Assembly (NCBI RefSeq): GCF_007993755.1
Contig: NZ_CP042467.1
Coordinates: 4,674,001-4,738,000 of the forward strand
Direction: 5' to 3'
Source of the DNA: Microvenator marinus
GTDB taxonomy: Bacteria > Myxococcota_A > Bradymonadia > Bradymonadales > Bradymonadaceae
DNA: 64,000 bases
In this document: in pieces, positions 57,490 through 64,000 of the stretch
Layout: each line of letters opens with the position of its first letter
Position numbering within the stretch: position 1 is the stretch's first letter
Notes under the pieces: model-generated
The model's database searches: none
Seen by the model: only the letters and a program-made list of their open reading frames with translations
What the model was told of the DNA's origin: nothing
Position numbers and translations under genes: made by a program

Positions 57490-58383
57490 TTAGCGGCCGG
57501 TGGCGGCGCCCAGATACTCCCAACACGCACGCTGAACATTGATGAAGCCATGGGCATCCGGAACGATGCTCAGGATTCCGTCCCACCCAGTTCTGGTGCG
57601 GAAATCAGCCGGTAAGGGGTGGAGTTTGACGTCTTGATCTTTGGCGAGTTTCATGGCTCGGCGCATATGCCATGCAGATGTTACAAGGCCTACGCGCGTC
57701 CAGCCTTTCTCCTTCATCAGTTCTTTGATGCCGGCGATTTCCTCGCGCGTATTCTTGGGCTCCGGCATACGAACAATCGCGCTCTCGGGCACGGCCAGTT
57801 CTGTCCAGATGGCGGTTGTGGCCTCCGAGACGTCTACGTACGAACCGAGCCCTGGAATGCTGGATCCGCTGGTAACGAGCACAGGTGTGAGGCCTCGATG
57901 ATAGAGCCTTGCTCCGAGCACCACGCGGTCCCCGGCATCATTGACCTGCGCGTACTCAGCATCTCCGGTGGCGCCGCCACCCAGCACCAACACAGCTTCA
58001 AAGGGCTCGTGTTTTTGGGCCACCACGTCCATCCACTCGGCCTCGAGCGTCCCGGTCAAAACCCCGCCCAGCCACACATTTCCGGCGAGCGTGTAGGCCA
58101 CAAGAATTCCCGAGAAAACAAAGACTGCTTTGCGCTGGTTCTCCCAAAAAGCCTTGAAGATCAGTGCCCAGAGCAAAAGCCAGACAAGCCCCGTTGGCAT
58201 GGCGAGGCGGCCAAGGAGTTTTCCCAAGAGATATAGGTTTTCCAATGAAAAGAGTCCGCCCAGAACGAGCAGCACGCTCGCTCCCAGTCGCAACGCCAGG
58301 TTGCTTTTACTCAACGCATGGCGGTCCCGTAGGCTAATCAGGGCCAGCAGAACCGCCGCGACTGAGAGCGTAAGGAGAATCAT
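57490..58383 (-). CDS. DUF218/ElyC-YdcF-like membrane protein
   Basis: 297 aa. Four or five hydrophobic helices lie within residues 1-115, followed by a soluble DUF218 domain: EAVLVLGGGATGD, RVVLGARLYHRGLTPVLVTSG, EAITR-like spacing in MPEPKNTREEIAGIKELM, and VGLVTSAWHMRRAMKLAK. In E. coli, ElyC affects peptidoglycan precursor metabolism at the membrane. The ATG overlaps the stop of the methyltransferase-like lipoprotein (58380-58383). Confidence 0.85.
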   Translation of the reverse strand: MILLTLSVAAVLLALISLRDRHALSKSNLALRLGASVLLVLGGLFSLENLYLLGKLLGRLAMPTGLVWLLLWALIFKAFWENQRKAVFVFSGILVAYTLAGNVWLGGVLTGTLEAEWMDVVAQKHEPFEAVLVLGGGATGDAEYAQVNDAGDRVVLGARLYHRGLTPVLVTSGSSIPGLGSYVDVSEATTAIWTELAVPESAIVRMPEPKNTREEIAGIKELMKEKGWTRVGLVTSAWHMRRAMKLAKDQDVKLHPLPADFRTRTGWDGILSIVPDAHGFINVQRACWEYLGAATGR

Positions 58384-59126
58384 GGGGCAGGGTGCTTGGC
58401 CACGATGACGTATTGTCGCTCAAGCTCGGTTGGCACGACCTCGGCAACAAGACCGCCGGCCTCGAGCTCCGAAATCACAACCTCCGGCGCGAGCCGCATT
58501 TCAGGGGGCGGTCCGCTCGGAGCGTCTTTGGTAAAGTCCACTACCACGAGCATTCCGTCCGGCTTCAAGACTGACTTGAGGTGCGCTGAGTAAGCAACGC
58601 GGTCTGAGAAGTGGTGCCACGTATTGACGGTAAGGATGCGGTCCAAAGAGCCAGGCTCTTGCGCTGTAGAATCATAGGGAATCTTCTGTGCCTCTACGTT
58701 GCCAAGCCCCTGCTCAGCCGCCGCATCCACCACCCACTTCACCATGCTCTCTTCAACGTCCAAGGCGAGCACCTTGCCGCTTGGGCCAACGGATTTTGAG
58801 AGGTGAGGCACAAAATATCCGGTGCCTGTGCCCAAGTCCGCCACGCGTGCGCCTGGCTCAATGGCCATCACGCGAATCACCTCGTCGGGGCGCTGCCACG
58901 CGTCGCGCTCAGGGCTATTCCAACTCTCGGCGTACTTCGCTGGGTCGTCAAACGCGTGGTGGTGGCCGTCATGCGCGCCGTGGTGCGCCTTGTGGCCTTC
59001 GTGCCCATGTTTCTCAGTGTGGTCCATGCCTTGCTCATGCCTCTTGGTTTCAAGTTCAGGCTCGGTTGATTGCGGCGCCGAACAGGCACTCGCCCCAAGC
59101 GCGAATGCGATTACTAGGTTCCTCAT
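58380..59126 (-). CDS. Lipoprotein with His-rich linker and SAM-methyltransferase-like domain
   Basis: 248 aa. The signal MRNLVIAFALGASAC ends in a lipobox-like ASAC site. Residues 30-58 contain eleven histidines (for example HGHEGHKAHHGAHDGHHH), a probable metal-binding linker. Residues about 80-248 carry a class I methyltransferase fold: motif I VADLGTGTGYF, LALDVEESMVKW, ILTVNTWHHF and LKPDGMLVVVDF. Known SAM methyltransferases work in the cytoplasm; a lipoprotein version outside would lack its usual cofactor. So either the signal is not processed or the domain has another ligand. It is translationally coupled to the DUF218 gene. Confidence 0.78.
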   Translation of the reverse strand: MRNLVIAFALGASACSAPQSTEPELETKRHEQGMDHTEKHGHEGHKAHHGAHDGHHHAFDDPAKYAESWNSPERDAWQRPDEVIRVMAIEPGARVADLGTGTGYFVPHLSKSVGPSGKVLALDVEESMVKWVVDAAAEQGLGNVEAQKIPYDSTAQEPGSLDRILTVNTWHHFSDRVAYSAHLKSVLKPDGMLVVVDFTKDAPSGPPPEMRLAPEVVISELEAGGLVAEVVPTELERQYVIVAKHPAP

Positions 59127-59219
59127 TGCTTATTACTCCATGCTTCCAAAGTGCGTGAACCTTCTACAACGCAAACGACATTGCAGAAAGACCGTCCGTG
59201 TTTTCTTCAGGTGTCAGAG

Positions 59220-59248
59220 TTGCGTTTAGGTCGAATAATGACTACTCT
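59220..59248 (+). promoter_or_regulatory. Candidate promoter of the toxin-antitoxin operon
   Basis: TTGCGT (59220-59225), a 17-nt spacer and TACTCT (59243-59248), 27 nt upstream of the ATG at 59275. Confidence 0.4.
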
Positions 59249-59274
59249 TCCCTTGAGAACAGTGAGGACTAGTT

Positions 59275-59775
59275 ATGTCAAACTCAGCAGCAGCTTTCGA
59301 AGAATCAGTCCGGCGCATGAACCCGGTTTCCGCTCCAAAGGAAGAGCGAGAAAGCGTATCCGCGTTGTTAAAACTCCTCAAGCATGGGGCACTGGAGCAA
59401 TCGGAGCCAGCTGCCTACAAATTGGTGAGTCCGTCTGGGGAGGTCACGGAGCTTCCCGCGTCGGTCCTTCTTTTGCTCGGTCGCGTAATCGAAGTACTCG
59501 CGCGAGGCGATGCGTTAACTGTGGTACCGGTCGGCAAAGAGCTGACCACACAGCAGGCAGCTAACCTACTGAACGTGTCGCGACAGTACTTCGTCCGCCT
59601 TTTGGACGATGGACGACTCCCTTTTCGCAAGACTGGTACCCATCGACGAGTAAGAATTGAAGATGTGTTGGCCTATGCGAGGCAGCGTGACCGGGACCGA
59701 ATGGCGTCATTGGATGACCTCGCTCAACTCAGTCAGGATTATGGGGGCTACCAGGAGATCCCAACGGAGGACTGA
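59275..59775 (+). CDS. Antitoxin with excisionase-type helix-turn-helix domain
   Basis: 166 aa, with GAGG before ATG 59275. Residues 1-85 are a helical partner-binding region. Residues about 89-137 form an excisionase/MerR-like DNA-binding domain (ELTTQQAANLLNVSRQYFVRLLDDGRLP ... RRVRIEDVLAYA). Its TGA overlaps the ATG of the PIN gene by one base. Antitoxins of this type bind their own promoter and neutralise the PIN toxin; regulation of the promoter at 59220 is inferred. Confidence 0.85.
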   Translation: MSNSAAAFEESVRRMNPVSAPKEERESVSALLKLLKHGALEQSEPAAYKLVSPSGEVTELPASVLLLLGRVIEVLARGDALTVVPVGKELTTQQAANLLNVSRQYFVRLLDDGRLPFRKTGTHRRVRIEDVLAYARQRDRDRMASLDDLAQLSQDYGGYQEIPTED

Positions 59776-60287
59776 TGGTTACGGCACCATTTCGCGTCGT
59801 GCTAGATGCCAACGTTCTCTTCCCATTCACTCTTCGGGACACATTGCTTCGCGCCGCAGCACGAGGAATGTACCAAGTCTATTGGTCAGAAGAGATATTG
59901 GACGAGGCTACACGCAATCTCATCGCCAGTGGGTACATGAATGACGAACAGGCGGCCAACCTCTTAGCTGCGATGCGCAACGCGTTTCCCGAGGCGATGG
60001 TTCGTGAGTACGAAAAGCTCATTCCCGCAATGCCGAATGATGAGAAAGACCGACATGTAACCGCGGTTGCGGTAAAGGCAGGAGCTCAGGTTGTTGTGAC
60101 GAGCAACATGAAGGACTTCCACCCGATGCCGAACGGAGTTGAGGCGCAAAGTCCGGATAGCTTTTTGCTAAATCTACTTGATATCAGTCCATGGGAAATG
60201 GTGGAGTTACTCCATCAACAAGCAGCGTCACTAACCAAGCCGAGAGTGACCCTGAACAACGCACTTGCTTCGGAGTTCTCACGATGA
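59775..60287 (+). CDS. PIN-domain toxin (probable RNase)
   Basis: 170 aa. GGAGG (59766-59770) lies 4 nt upstream of ATG 59775. PIN-domain acidic residues are Asp11 (VVLDANVLFPF), the acidic cluster in WSEEILDEATRNL, and the late DRHVTAVAVKAGAQVVVTSNMKDF with its Asp pair. This is the PIN family seen with excisionase-type antitoxins. It probably cleaves RNA when the antitoxin is lost. Its stop overlaps the start of a lipoprotein gene (ATGA, 60284-60287), an unusual third member. Confidence 0.85.
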   Translation: MVTAPFRVVLDANVLFPFTLRDTLLRAAARGMYQVYWSEEILDEATRNLIASGYMNDEQAANLLAAMRNAFPEAMVREYEKLIPAMPNDEKDRHVTAVAVKAGAQVVVTSNMKDFHPMPNGVEAQSPDSFLLNLLDISPWEMVELLHQQAASLTKPRVTLNNALASEFSR

Positions 60288-60784
60288 AACGTTATCTGCT
60301 CCTTTCAGCGCTCCTATTCGCGTGTTCCTCCGGAGACACTCCACCAACCGCTCCAGACCAGGGCGTGGAAGATCAAGCGGATATGCGAGAGACCTATCCA
60401 GATCGCTATGAGTTCTGCGAGTGGCGCGAGTTTGCTCCGAGCGGGGAACTTGAGTCTGACTTAGTGGGGGACTGGATCGTGTACGATTTTGATACGGATT
60501 TCGGCTCTCATAGCATCATGCGGATAAGAGAAGACGGTACGTATGTGCAATGGCAGCTTTCGCAATGCGAGGAGGAATCAGCGTGTTTCCTTGCCGGCGC
60601 AGACCTCTGTGAGATTGACTCTTATGGAGGAACTTGGTCAGTGGACGGCACAAATTTCAGTGTAAATGGCTACGCCTGGCCGATGGACAGTGGCACTCTA
60701 CATGACTTGACCTTTGGAGGGATTGACAGCGTCTATCTATTCTTGGACGCCGCCACGTGCTCCGACCCGTGCCTTACGGAGTAA
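60284..60784 (+). CDS. Small lipoprotein coupled to the PIN toxin gene
   Basis: 166 aa from ATG 60284, which overlaps the toxin stop. Its signal MKRYLLLSALLFAC ends in a lipobox; the frame is open to 60191, but that part has no signal. A short Asp/Met/Pro linker (PTAPDQGVEDQADMRETYPD) leads to a domain that looks like a lipocalin/META-type beta sheet: VGDWIVYDFDTDFGSHSIMRI, DGTYVQWQL, GGTWSVDGTNFSVNG. The Cys spacing suggests two disulphides. The function is unknown. Confidence 0.72.
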   Translation: MKRYLLLSALLFACSSGDTPPTAPDQGVEDQADMRETYPDRYEFCEWREFAPSGELESDLVGDWIVYDFDTDFGSHSIMRIREDGTYVQWQLSQCEEESACFLAGADLCEIDSYGGTWSVDGTNFSVNGYAWPMDSGTLHDLTFGGIDSVYLFLDAATCSDPCLTE

Positions 60785-61256
60785 CGTGTCTAAATGAGCT
60801 CATCCATTCGGGGTCAATATTCTCGCCTTCAATGGTCCTTCTGGCCCAATCGGCTTCCTGGGCAATCGTGCCAGAAGTCGGAGGAACAACCACCACCACA
60901 CGTTCATCCTCCAAGTAGCGTTCTACCAGAGCTTGGACGTCAGTAGCCGATTCATCGCCCGCATAGATGCTTCCGAGCGCATAGAGCGCCCAGAATAGAA
61001 TCTCCGGCGGCTCGGTCCCGTGCTCCAAGAATTTCATGAGGATTGGAGCGAGCTCTGGACAACCGGCGGATTTCTCTGTGGCTTCGGCTCGAAGTTCCAC
61101 AGGCACCGCGGGGTTTAGGAGGAGTGCCAACAAATCCACATGGAAAAGGTCGTGAGCCGTGATGGAATCCAAGGCTAGAATCCGTAGGGATATGTCGGCG
61201 TCGGCTGAATGTAAGAGCTTTCTTTTGGCCTCAAAATCTTGGTCGTCAGCGCTCAA
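60774..61256 (-). CDS. Hypothetical HEAT-like helical protein
   Basis: 160 aa. I chose TTG 61256 because GAGGGGGA lies 4 nt upstream and because it clears the previous gene; a GTG at 61322 would overlap that gene by 47 nt. The product is helical and Leu-rich (LRILALDSITAHDLFHVDLLALLLNP, LRAEATEKSAGCPELAPILMKFL, EILFWALYALGSIYAG), resembling HEAT/Armadillo-type repeats. There is no signal. It overlaps the convergent lipoprotein gene by 11 nt. Function unknown. Confidence 0.6.
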   Translation of the reverse strand: MSADDQDFEAKRKLLHSADADISLRILALDSITAHDLFHVDLLALLLNPAVPVELRAEATEKSAGCPELAPILMKFLEHGTEPPEILFWALYALGSIYAGDESATDVQALVERYLEDERVVVVVPPTSGTIAQEADWARRTIEGENIDPEWMSSFRHVTP

Positions 61257-61275
61257 GCTATCCCCCTCGTGTTCT

Positions 61276-62085
61276 TCAACGGAAGCCGAAAAGTTGGACC
61301 CAGAATTTTTCACCGGAATCACTCACGGCGTAGCCTACGCCCAGTTCGGTATAGTCGCCGGACATCATGTTGGTGCAGTGGCCGTCTGATTCCGTCCAAC
61401 CATCTACTACTGCGGAAGGTGACCCGTAGCCACGCGCCACGTTCTCGCCCACAAGGCCCGGGTAGTTGGCGCGGTCTGCGCGATCCGAAGGCGAGCTACC
61501 GTCGGAGCCTTCGTGAGCCATGAAATCGTTCTCGGCCATGTCGTCCGCGTGAGCCTGCGCCGCGATTCCCAACTCGGTGTTGAGCTGCAATGGGCCCACA
61601 GGGTTCTTCATACCGTGAACGCCGCAATCCTGGCGCTCAGCGCGGGTTTCGTTCGTGAACTCGAGCACGCCAAGGACCTCTGCGCGGTCGTTGATAAAAG
61701 TACACACACTGTCCACGCAAGACTCAGACGCGGCACACTTGGTGCCGCAGCCGCCACAATGGTCGTGGTCCGTCTCAGTGTCGTAACAGCGTCCCTGGCA
61801 CATGGTGCCGCCAGCCAGGCACAAGCACTCCCCACTATTGCACGTCGAGGTGCCGATGATGCATCGGTTATTACACTCGCCGCAATGGTCCATGGAGATC
61901 TGGCCGTTGACGCAGCGCCCGCCGCAGAAGATATCGCCTTCTTCAGGGCACATCGGCGCGGGCTCCACCGTCATCTCCTCTTCGGCCACATCGGTGCCCA
62001 TGTCCATTTCAGTGGGTGGAGGCGTCTCTTTGGTGTCCTCACCACACGCAACCAACAACAACGTAAATAGAAATAACCAGCGCAT
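61276..62085 (-). CDS. Lipoprotein with cysteine-rich repeats and CAP/SCP domain
   Basis: 269 aa. GAGGAGACC precedes ATG 62085. The signal MRWLFLFTLLLVAC ends in a lipobox. An acidic Met/Asp linker follows (about 17-45), then two disulphide units (CGGRCVNGQISMDHCGECNNRC, and CQGRCYDTETDHDHCGGCGTKC) resembling Stig1-type repeats. The C-terminal CAP domain (about 140-269) shows LQLNTELGIAAQAHADDMAENDFMAHEG, VGENVARGYGSPSAVVDGW and HCTNMMSGDYTELGVGYA. CAP proteins are secreted and often bind lipids or act in defence or virulence; no specific role is shown. Confidence 0.85.
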   Translation of the reverse strand: MRWLFLFTLLLVACGEDTKETPPPTEMDMGTDVAEEEMTVEPAPMCPEEGDIFCGGRCVNGQISMDHCGECNNRCIIGTSTCNSGECLCLAGGTMCQGRCYDTETDHDHCGGCGTKCAASESCVDSVCTFINDRAEVLGVLEFTNETRAERQDCGVHGMKNPVGPLQLNTELGIAAQAHADDMAENDFMAHEGSDGSSPSDRADRANYPGLVGENVARGYGSPSAVVDGWTESDGHCTNMMSGDYTELGVGYAVSDSGEKFWVQLFGFR

Positions 62086-62205
62086 CAGGTCTCCTCGAAA
62101 TCATCGCTCGCGCGCGACACTCTAACTATCTGAACCACTCGCGTCCAATCGACATTTCCGAAACCGACTGCTATGGGGTACGAAACCGTTTTCATTCGGA
62201 TTCTT

Positions 62206-63213
62206 ATGGGTCAAATCATCATAAACGATTGCACGCTCCGAGATGGGATGCACGCACTCGCGCATCAGTACACCTTGGAGCAAATGGTCAGTGTGGCCTC
62301 CATGCTCGACGCGGCCGGCGTGCAGATTATCGAGGTCAGCCACGGCGACGGCCTCAATGGAAACTCGGTCAACTACGGGTTCTCGCGCCACACGGAGATG
62401 GAGTACCTGCGCGCCGTGCGCGAAGTGCTCAAGAGTGCGCGCCTTGCTGCCCTCCTCCTGCCTGGAATCGGAACCATAGAAGATATGGATATGGCCATTG
62501 AGGCCGGAATTGACACCATTCGGATTGCCACGCATTGCACCGAGGCCGACGTCTCAAAACAACATATCGAGGCCGCTCGCGAGAGGGGCCTTGATACCGT
62601 TGGGTTCCTGATGATGGCGCATATGTTGGAGACTTCGGAGCTGGTTAAACAAGCAAAGCTCATGGAGTCCTACGGCGCGCATTGTGTGTACGTGACGGAC
62701 TCCGCTGGTGCGCTGCTCATGGATGAAACGCGTGAAAAAGTCCGCGCGCTCAAAGACGCACTTCAATGTCAGGTGGGCTTTCATAACCACCACAACCTTG
62801 GGCTCGGTGTGGCCAATACGGTGATCGCGGCAGAGGAAGGGGCCGACCGCCTTGATGGGTCTATCGCAGGCATGGGTGCAGGAGCCGGAAACTGCCCGCT
62901 CGAGGTTCTGGTGGCGGTCCTTAATCGCATGGGAATTGAGTCAGGCGTGGAGCTCTACCCCTTGCTTGAATGCGCCGAAAACGTGGTCCGCCCCTTGATG
63001 ACTCGCCCCGTCCAGACCGATTCCAGCGCGATTATGTTGGGATATGCCGGGGTGTACTCGTCATTCCTGCTGCATACAGAGCGCGCCTCGAAGCGCTTCG
63101 GTGTGGATTCGCGCGATATCCTCGTCGAGCTCGGTAAACGCCGCATGGTAGGCGGGCAAGAGGATATGATCGTAGATGTGGCGCTCGAGATTTTGGAAAA
63201 ACAAAAAGGATAA
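62206..63213 (+). CDS. dmpG: 4-hydroxy-2-oxovalerate aldolase
   Basis: 335 aa. I chose ATG 62206 (MGQIIINDCTLRDGMHALAHQ), the normal family start; an ATG at 62173 is open but atypical. Metal and catalytic residues include Arg/Asp in TLRDGMHA, the metal ligands in GFHNHHNLGLGVANT, and the GMGAGAGNCPLE loop. It splits 4-hydroxy-2-oxovalerate into pyruvate and acetaldehyde at the end of catechol meta-cleavage. The partner aldehyde dehydrogenase is not in the window. The gene at 63217 belongs to the same pathway. Confidence 0.9.
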   Translation: MGQIIINDCTLRDGMHALAHQYTLEQMVSVASMLDAAGVQIIEVSHGDGLNGNSVNYGFSRHTEMEYLRAVREVLKSARLAALLLPGIGTIEDMDMAIEAGIDTIRIATHCTEADVSKQHIEAARERGLDTVGFLMMAHMLETSELVKQAKLMESYGAHCVYVTDSAGALLMDETREKVRALKDALQCQVGFHNHHNLGLGVANTVIAAEEGADRLDGSIAGMGAGAGNCPLEVLVAVLNRMGIESGVELYPLLECAENVVRPLMTRPVQTDSSAIMLGYAGVYSSFLLHTERASKRFGVDSRDILVELGKRRMVGGQEDMIVDVALEILEKQKG

Positions 63214-63216
63214 GAA

Positions 63217-63996
63217 ATGATGGATCAAGAAACCGTCGAAAAACTCGCTAGGGTCGTGGACGATGCGGCCATGGAATCTACGCCCATCACCATGCTCACT
63301 GCGGAACATGACGGGCTGACCATAGAGGACGCCTATCGAATTCAGCGCGCCTCCATGCGCCGAAGGTTCGGCCGCGGCGAGACGTTGGTGGGGATGAAGA
63401 TGGGTCTGACGTCACGGGCGAAGATGGAGCAGATGGGCGTTCACAACCCCATTTACGGCCACCTGACCAGCTCTATGAAGCTCACCTCCGGCGGCTCCTT
63501 CAAAAAGGAGAGCTATTGCCACCCGCGCGTGGAGCCCGAGATTGCGTTTATCATGGGCCGGGACATCAGCGGTCAGGTCACAAGCCAGGAAGCCCTGAGC
63601 GCCGTCTCAGGCGTGTGTGCGGCGCTTGAAATCATCGACTCCAGATACAAAGACTTCAAGTTCACGCTCAACGACGTGGTGGCCGATAACGCATCGTCCA
63701 CTCTCTTTGTGCTGGGCGAGAAAATCGCGACTCCGGATTTGGACGTGTCCAACTTGGGGATGGTGATGTCGGTGAATGGTGAGGTGCGTGAGACCGGCAG
63801 CAGTGCTGCAATTCTGGAGCATCCTTTGCGCTCCCTTGCCGCCCTTATCTGCATGCTGGATTCCGTCTCCGAGGGCCTACACGCCGGGCAGATCGTGCTC
63901 GCTGGCGGGGCAACACAGGCCATCGCTTGCACGCCGGGTTCGCACGTAAGTTTGGAGGTTGAATCACTCGGATCGGTCGAGTTTTTTGTGGAGTAG
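63217..63996 (+). CDS. 4-oxalocrotonate decarboxylase / 2-hydroxypenta-2,4-dienoate hydratase family enzyme
   Basis: 259 aa. AAAGGA precedes ATG 63217. The family signatures are GMKMGLTSRAKMEQMGV, HPRVEPEIAFIMGRDISG, and LEIIDSRYKDFKFTLNDVVADN. The metal-dependent FAH-like fold is shared by the hydratase (DmpE/MhpD) and the decarboxylase (DmpH). Two points favour the decarboxylase: the position directly after the aldolase (as dmpG-dmpH) and the LEIIDSRY...DFKF pattern. Either reaction feeds the meta-cleavage pathway of aromatics. The window ends 4 bases after the stop. Confidence 0.85.
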   Translation: MMDQETVEKLARVVDDAAMESTPITMLTAEHDGLTIEDAYRIQRASMRRRFGRGETLVGMKMGLTSRAKMEQMGVHNPIYGHLTSSMKLTSGGSFKKESYCHPRVEPEIAFIMGRDISGQVTSQEALSAVSGVCAALEIIDSRYKDFKFTLNDVVADNASSTLFVLGEKIATPDLDVSNLGMVMSVNGEVRETGSSAAILEHPLRSLAALICMLDSVSEGLHAGQIVLAGGATQAIACTPGSHVSLEVESLGSVEFFVE

Positions 63997-64000
63997 AGGA

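Noticed and set aside
61257-61322. Upstream GTG start for the HEAT-like gene
   Set aside because: It would overlap the preceding gene by 47 nt and lacks a good ribosome-binding site; TTG 61256 has GAGGGGGA at the right distance.
1-64000. tRNA, rRNA, insertion sequences, attachment sites
   Set aside because: I looked for T-loop sequences, transposase motifs and flanking repeats and found none; only reading by eye was possible, so a small RNA could be missed.

Overview
The window is a compact, gene-dense bacterial chromosome segment at the level of core housekeeping plus a large secreted/surface protein repertoire. It most resembles a deltaproteobacterium of the Myxococcota/Bradymonadales type. 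The reasons are: Myxococcus-type cysteine-rich repeats (DUF4215), MopE-like 'CDG.DNDC' motifs, a MYXO-CTERM-like C-terminal sorting tail, many small lipoproteins, MJ0042 zinc-ribbon/TPR proteins, several response regulators, and an EF-G of the spirochaete/planctomycete/delta/mitochondrial type. I see no phage, insertion sequence, CRISPR array, rRNA or tRNA gene. The taxonomic statement is inference.

Layout. 1-3417: two related lipoproteins on the minus strand (the first cut by the window edge) and a divergent secreted SpoIID-like protein. 3465-8381: a TMTC-like membrane protein, then a tightly overlapping trio of ECF sigma factor, membrane-anchored probable anti-sigma protein and an exported caspase-like protease with a probable outer-membrane barrel. 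8525-10678: fusA with a textbook terminator. 10847-20802: two translationally coupled genes for giant surface proteins (2053 and 1265 aa). 20792-21340: promoter, rpmG, rpsR and terminator; both ribosomal proteins lack the zinc-binding cysteines. 21373-27137: two response-regulator proteins facing two zinc-ribbon/TPR membrane proteins and an unknown gene. 27164-31667: atpE, atpB, atpI-like, atpZ-like and gyrA in one minus-strand run. 31825-42074: zinc-ribbon rhomboid, ABC ATPase, hydrolase lipoprotein, aminotransferase, M42 peptidase, a serine beta-lactamase-like lipoprotein and other envelope proteins. 42243-52449: recC-recB-recD with overlapping ends, followed in the same direction by a second caspase/barrel protein. 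52452-59126: Asn/Gln-repeat lipoprotein, dihaem cytochrome c lipoprotein, arrestin-like protein, argS, a DUF218 membrane protein and a methyltransferase-like lipoprotein. 59275-60784: PIN-domain toxin/antitoxin pair coupled to a lipoprotein. 60774-63996: unknown gene, CAP-domain lipoprotein, and the start of an aromatic meta-cleavage segment (aldolase plus decarboxylase/hydratase).

Nine gene junctions use the same 4-nt ATGA stop/start overlap. The best candidates for an undescribed system are the sigma/anti-sigma/caspase-barrel operon (5171-8381), with its paralogue behind recCBD, and the giant cysteine-rich/FG-GAP surface pair (10847-20802). All functions come from reading motifs; no database search was possible.

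No stretch longer than about 300 bases lacks a gene. The largest gaps are 1879-2121, 10619-10846 (terminator and candidate promoter), 26434-26624 (nothing seen) and 54379-54612 (nothing seen).
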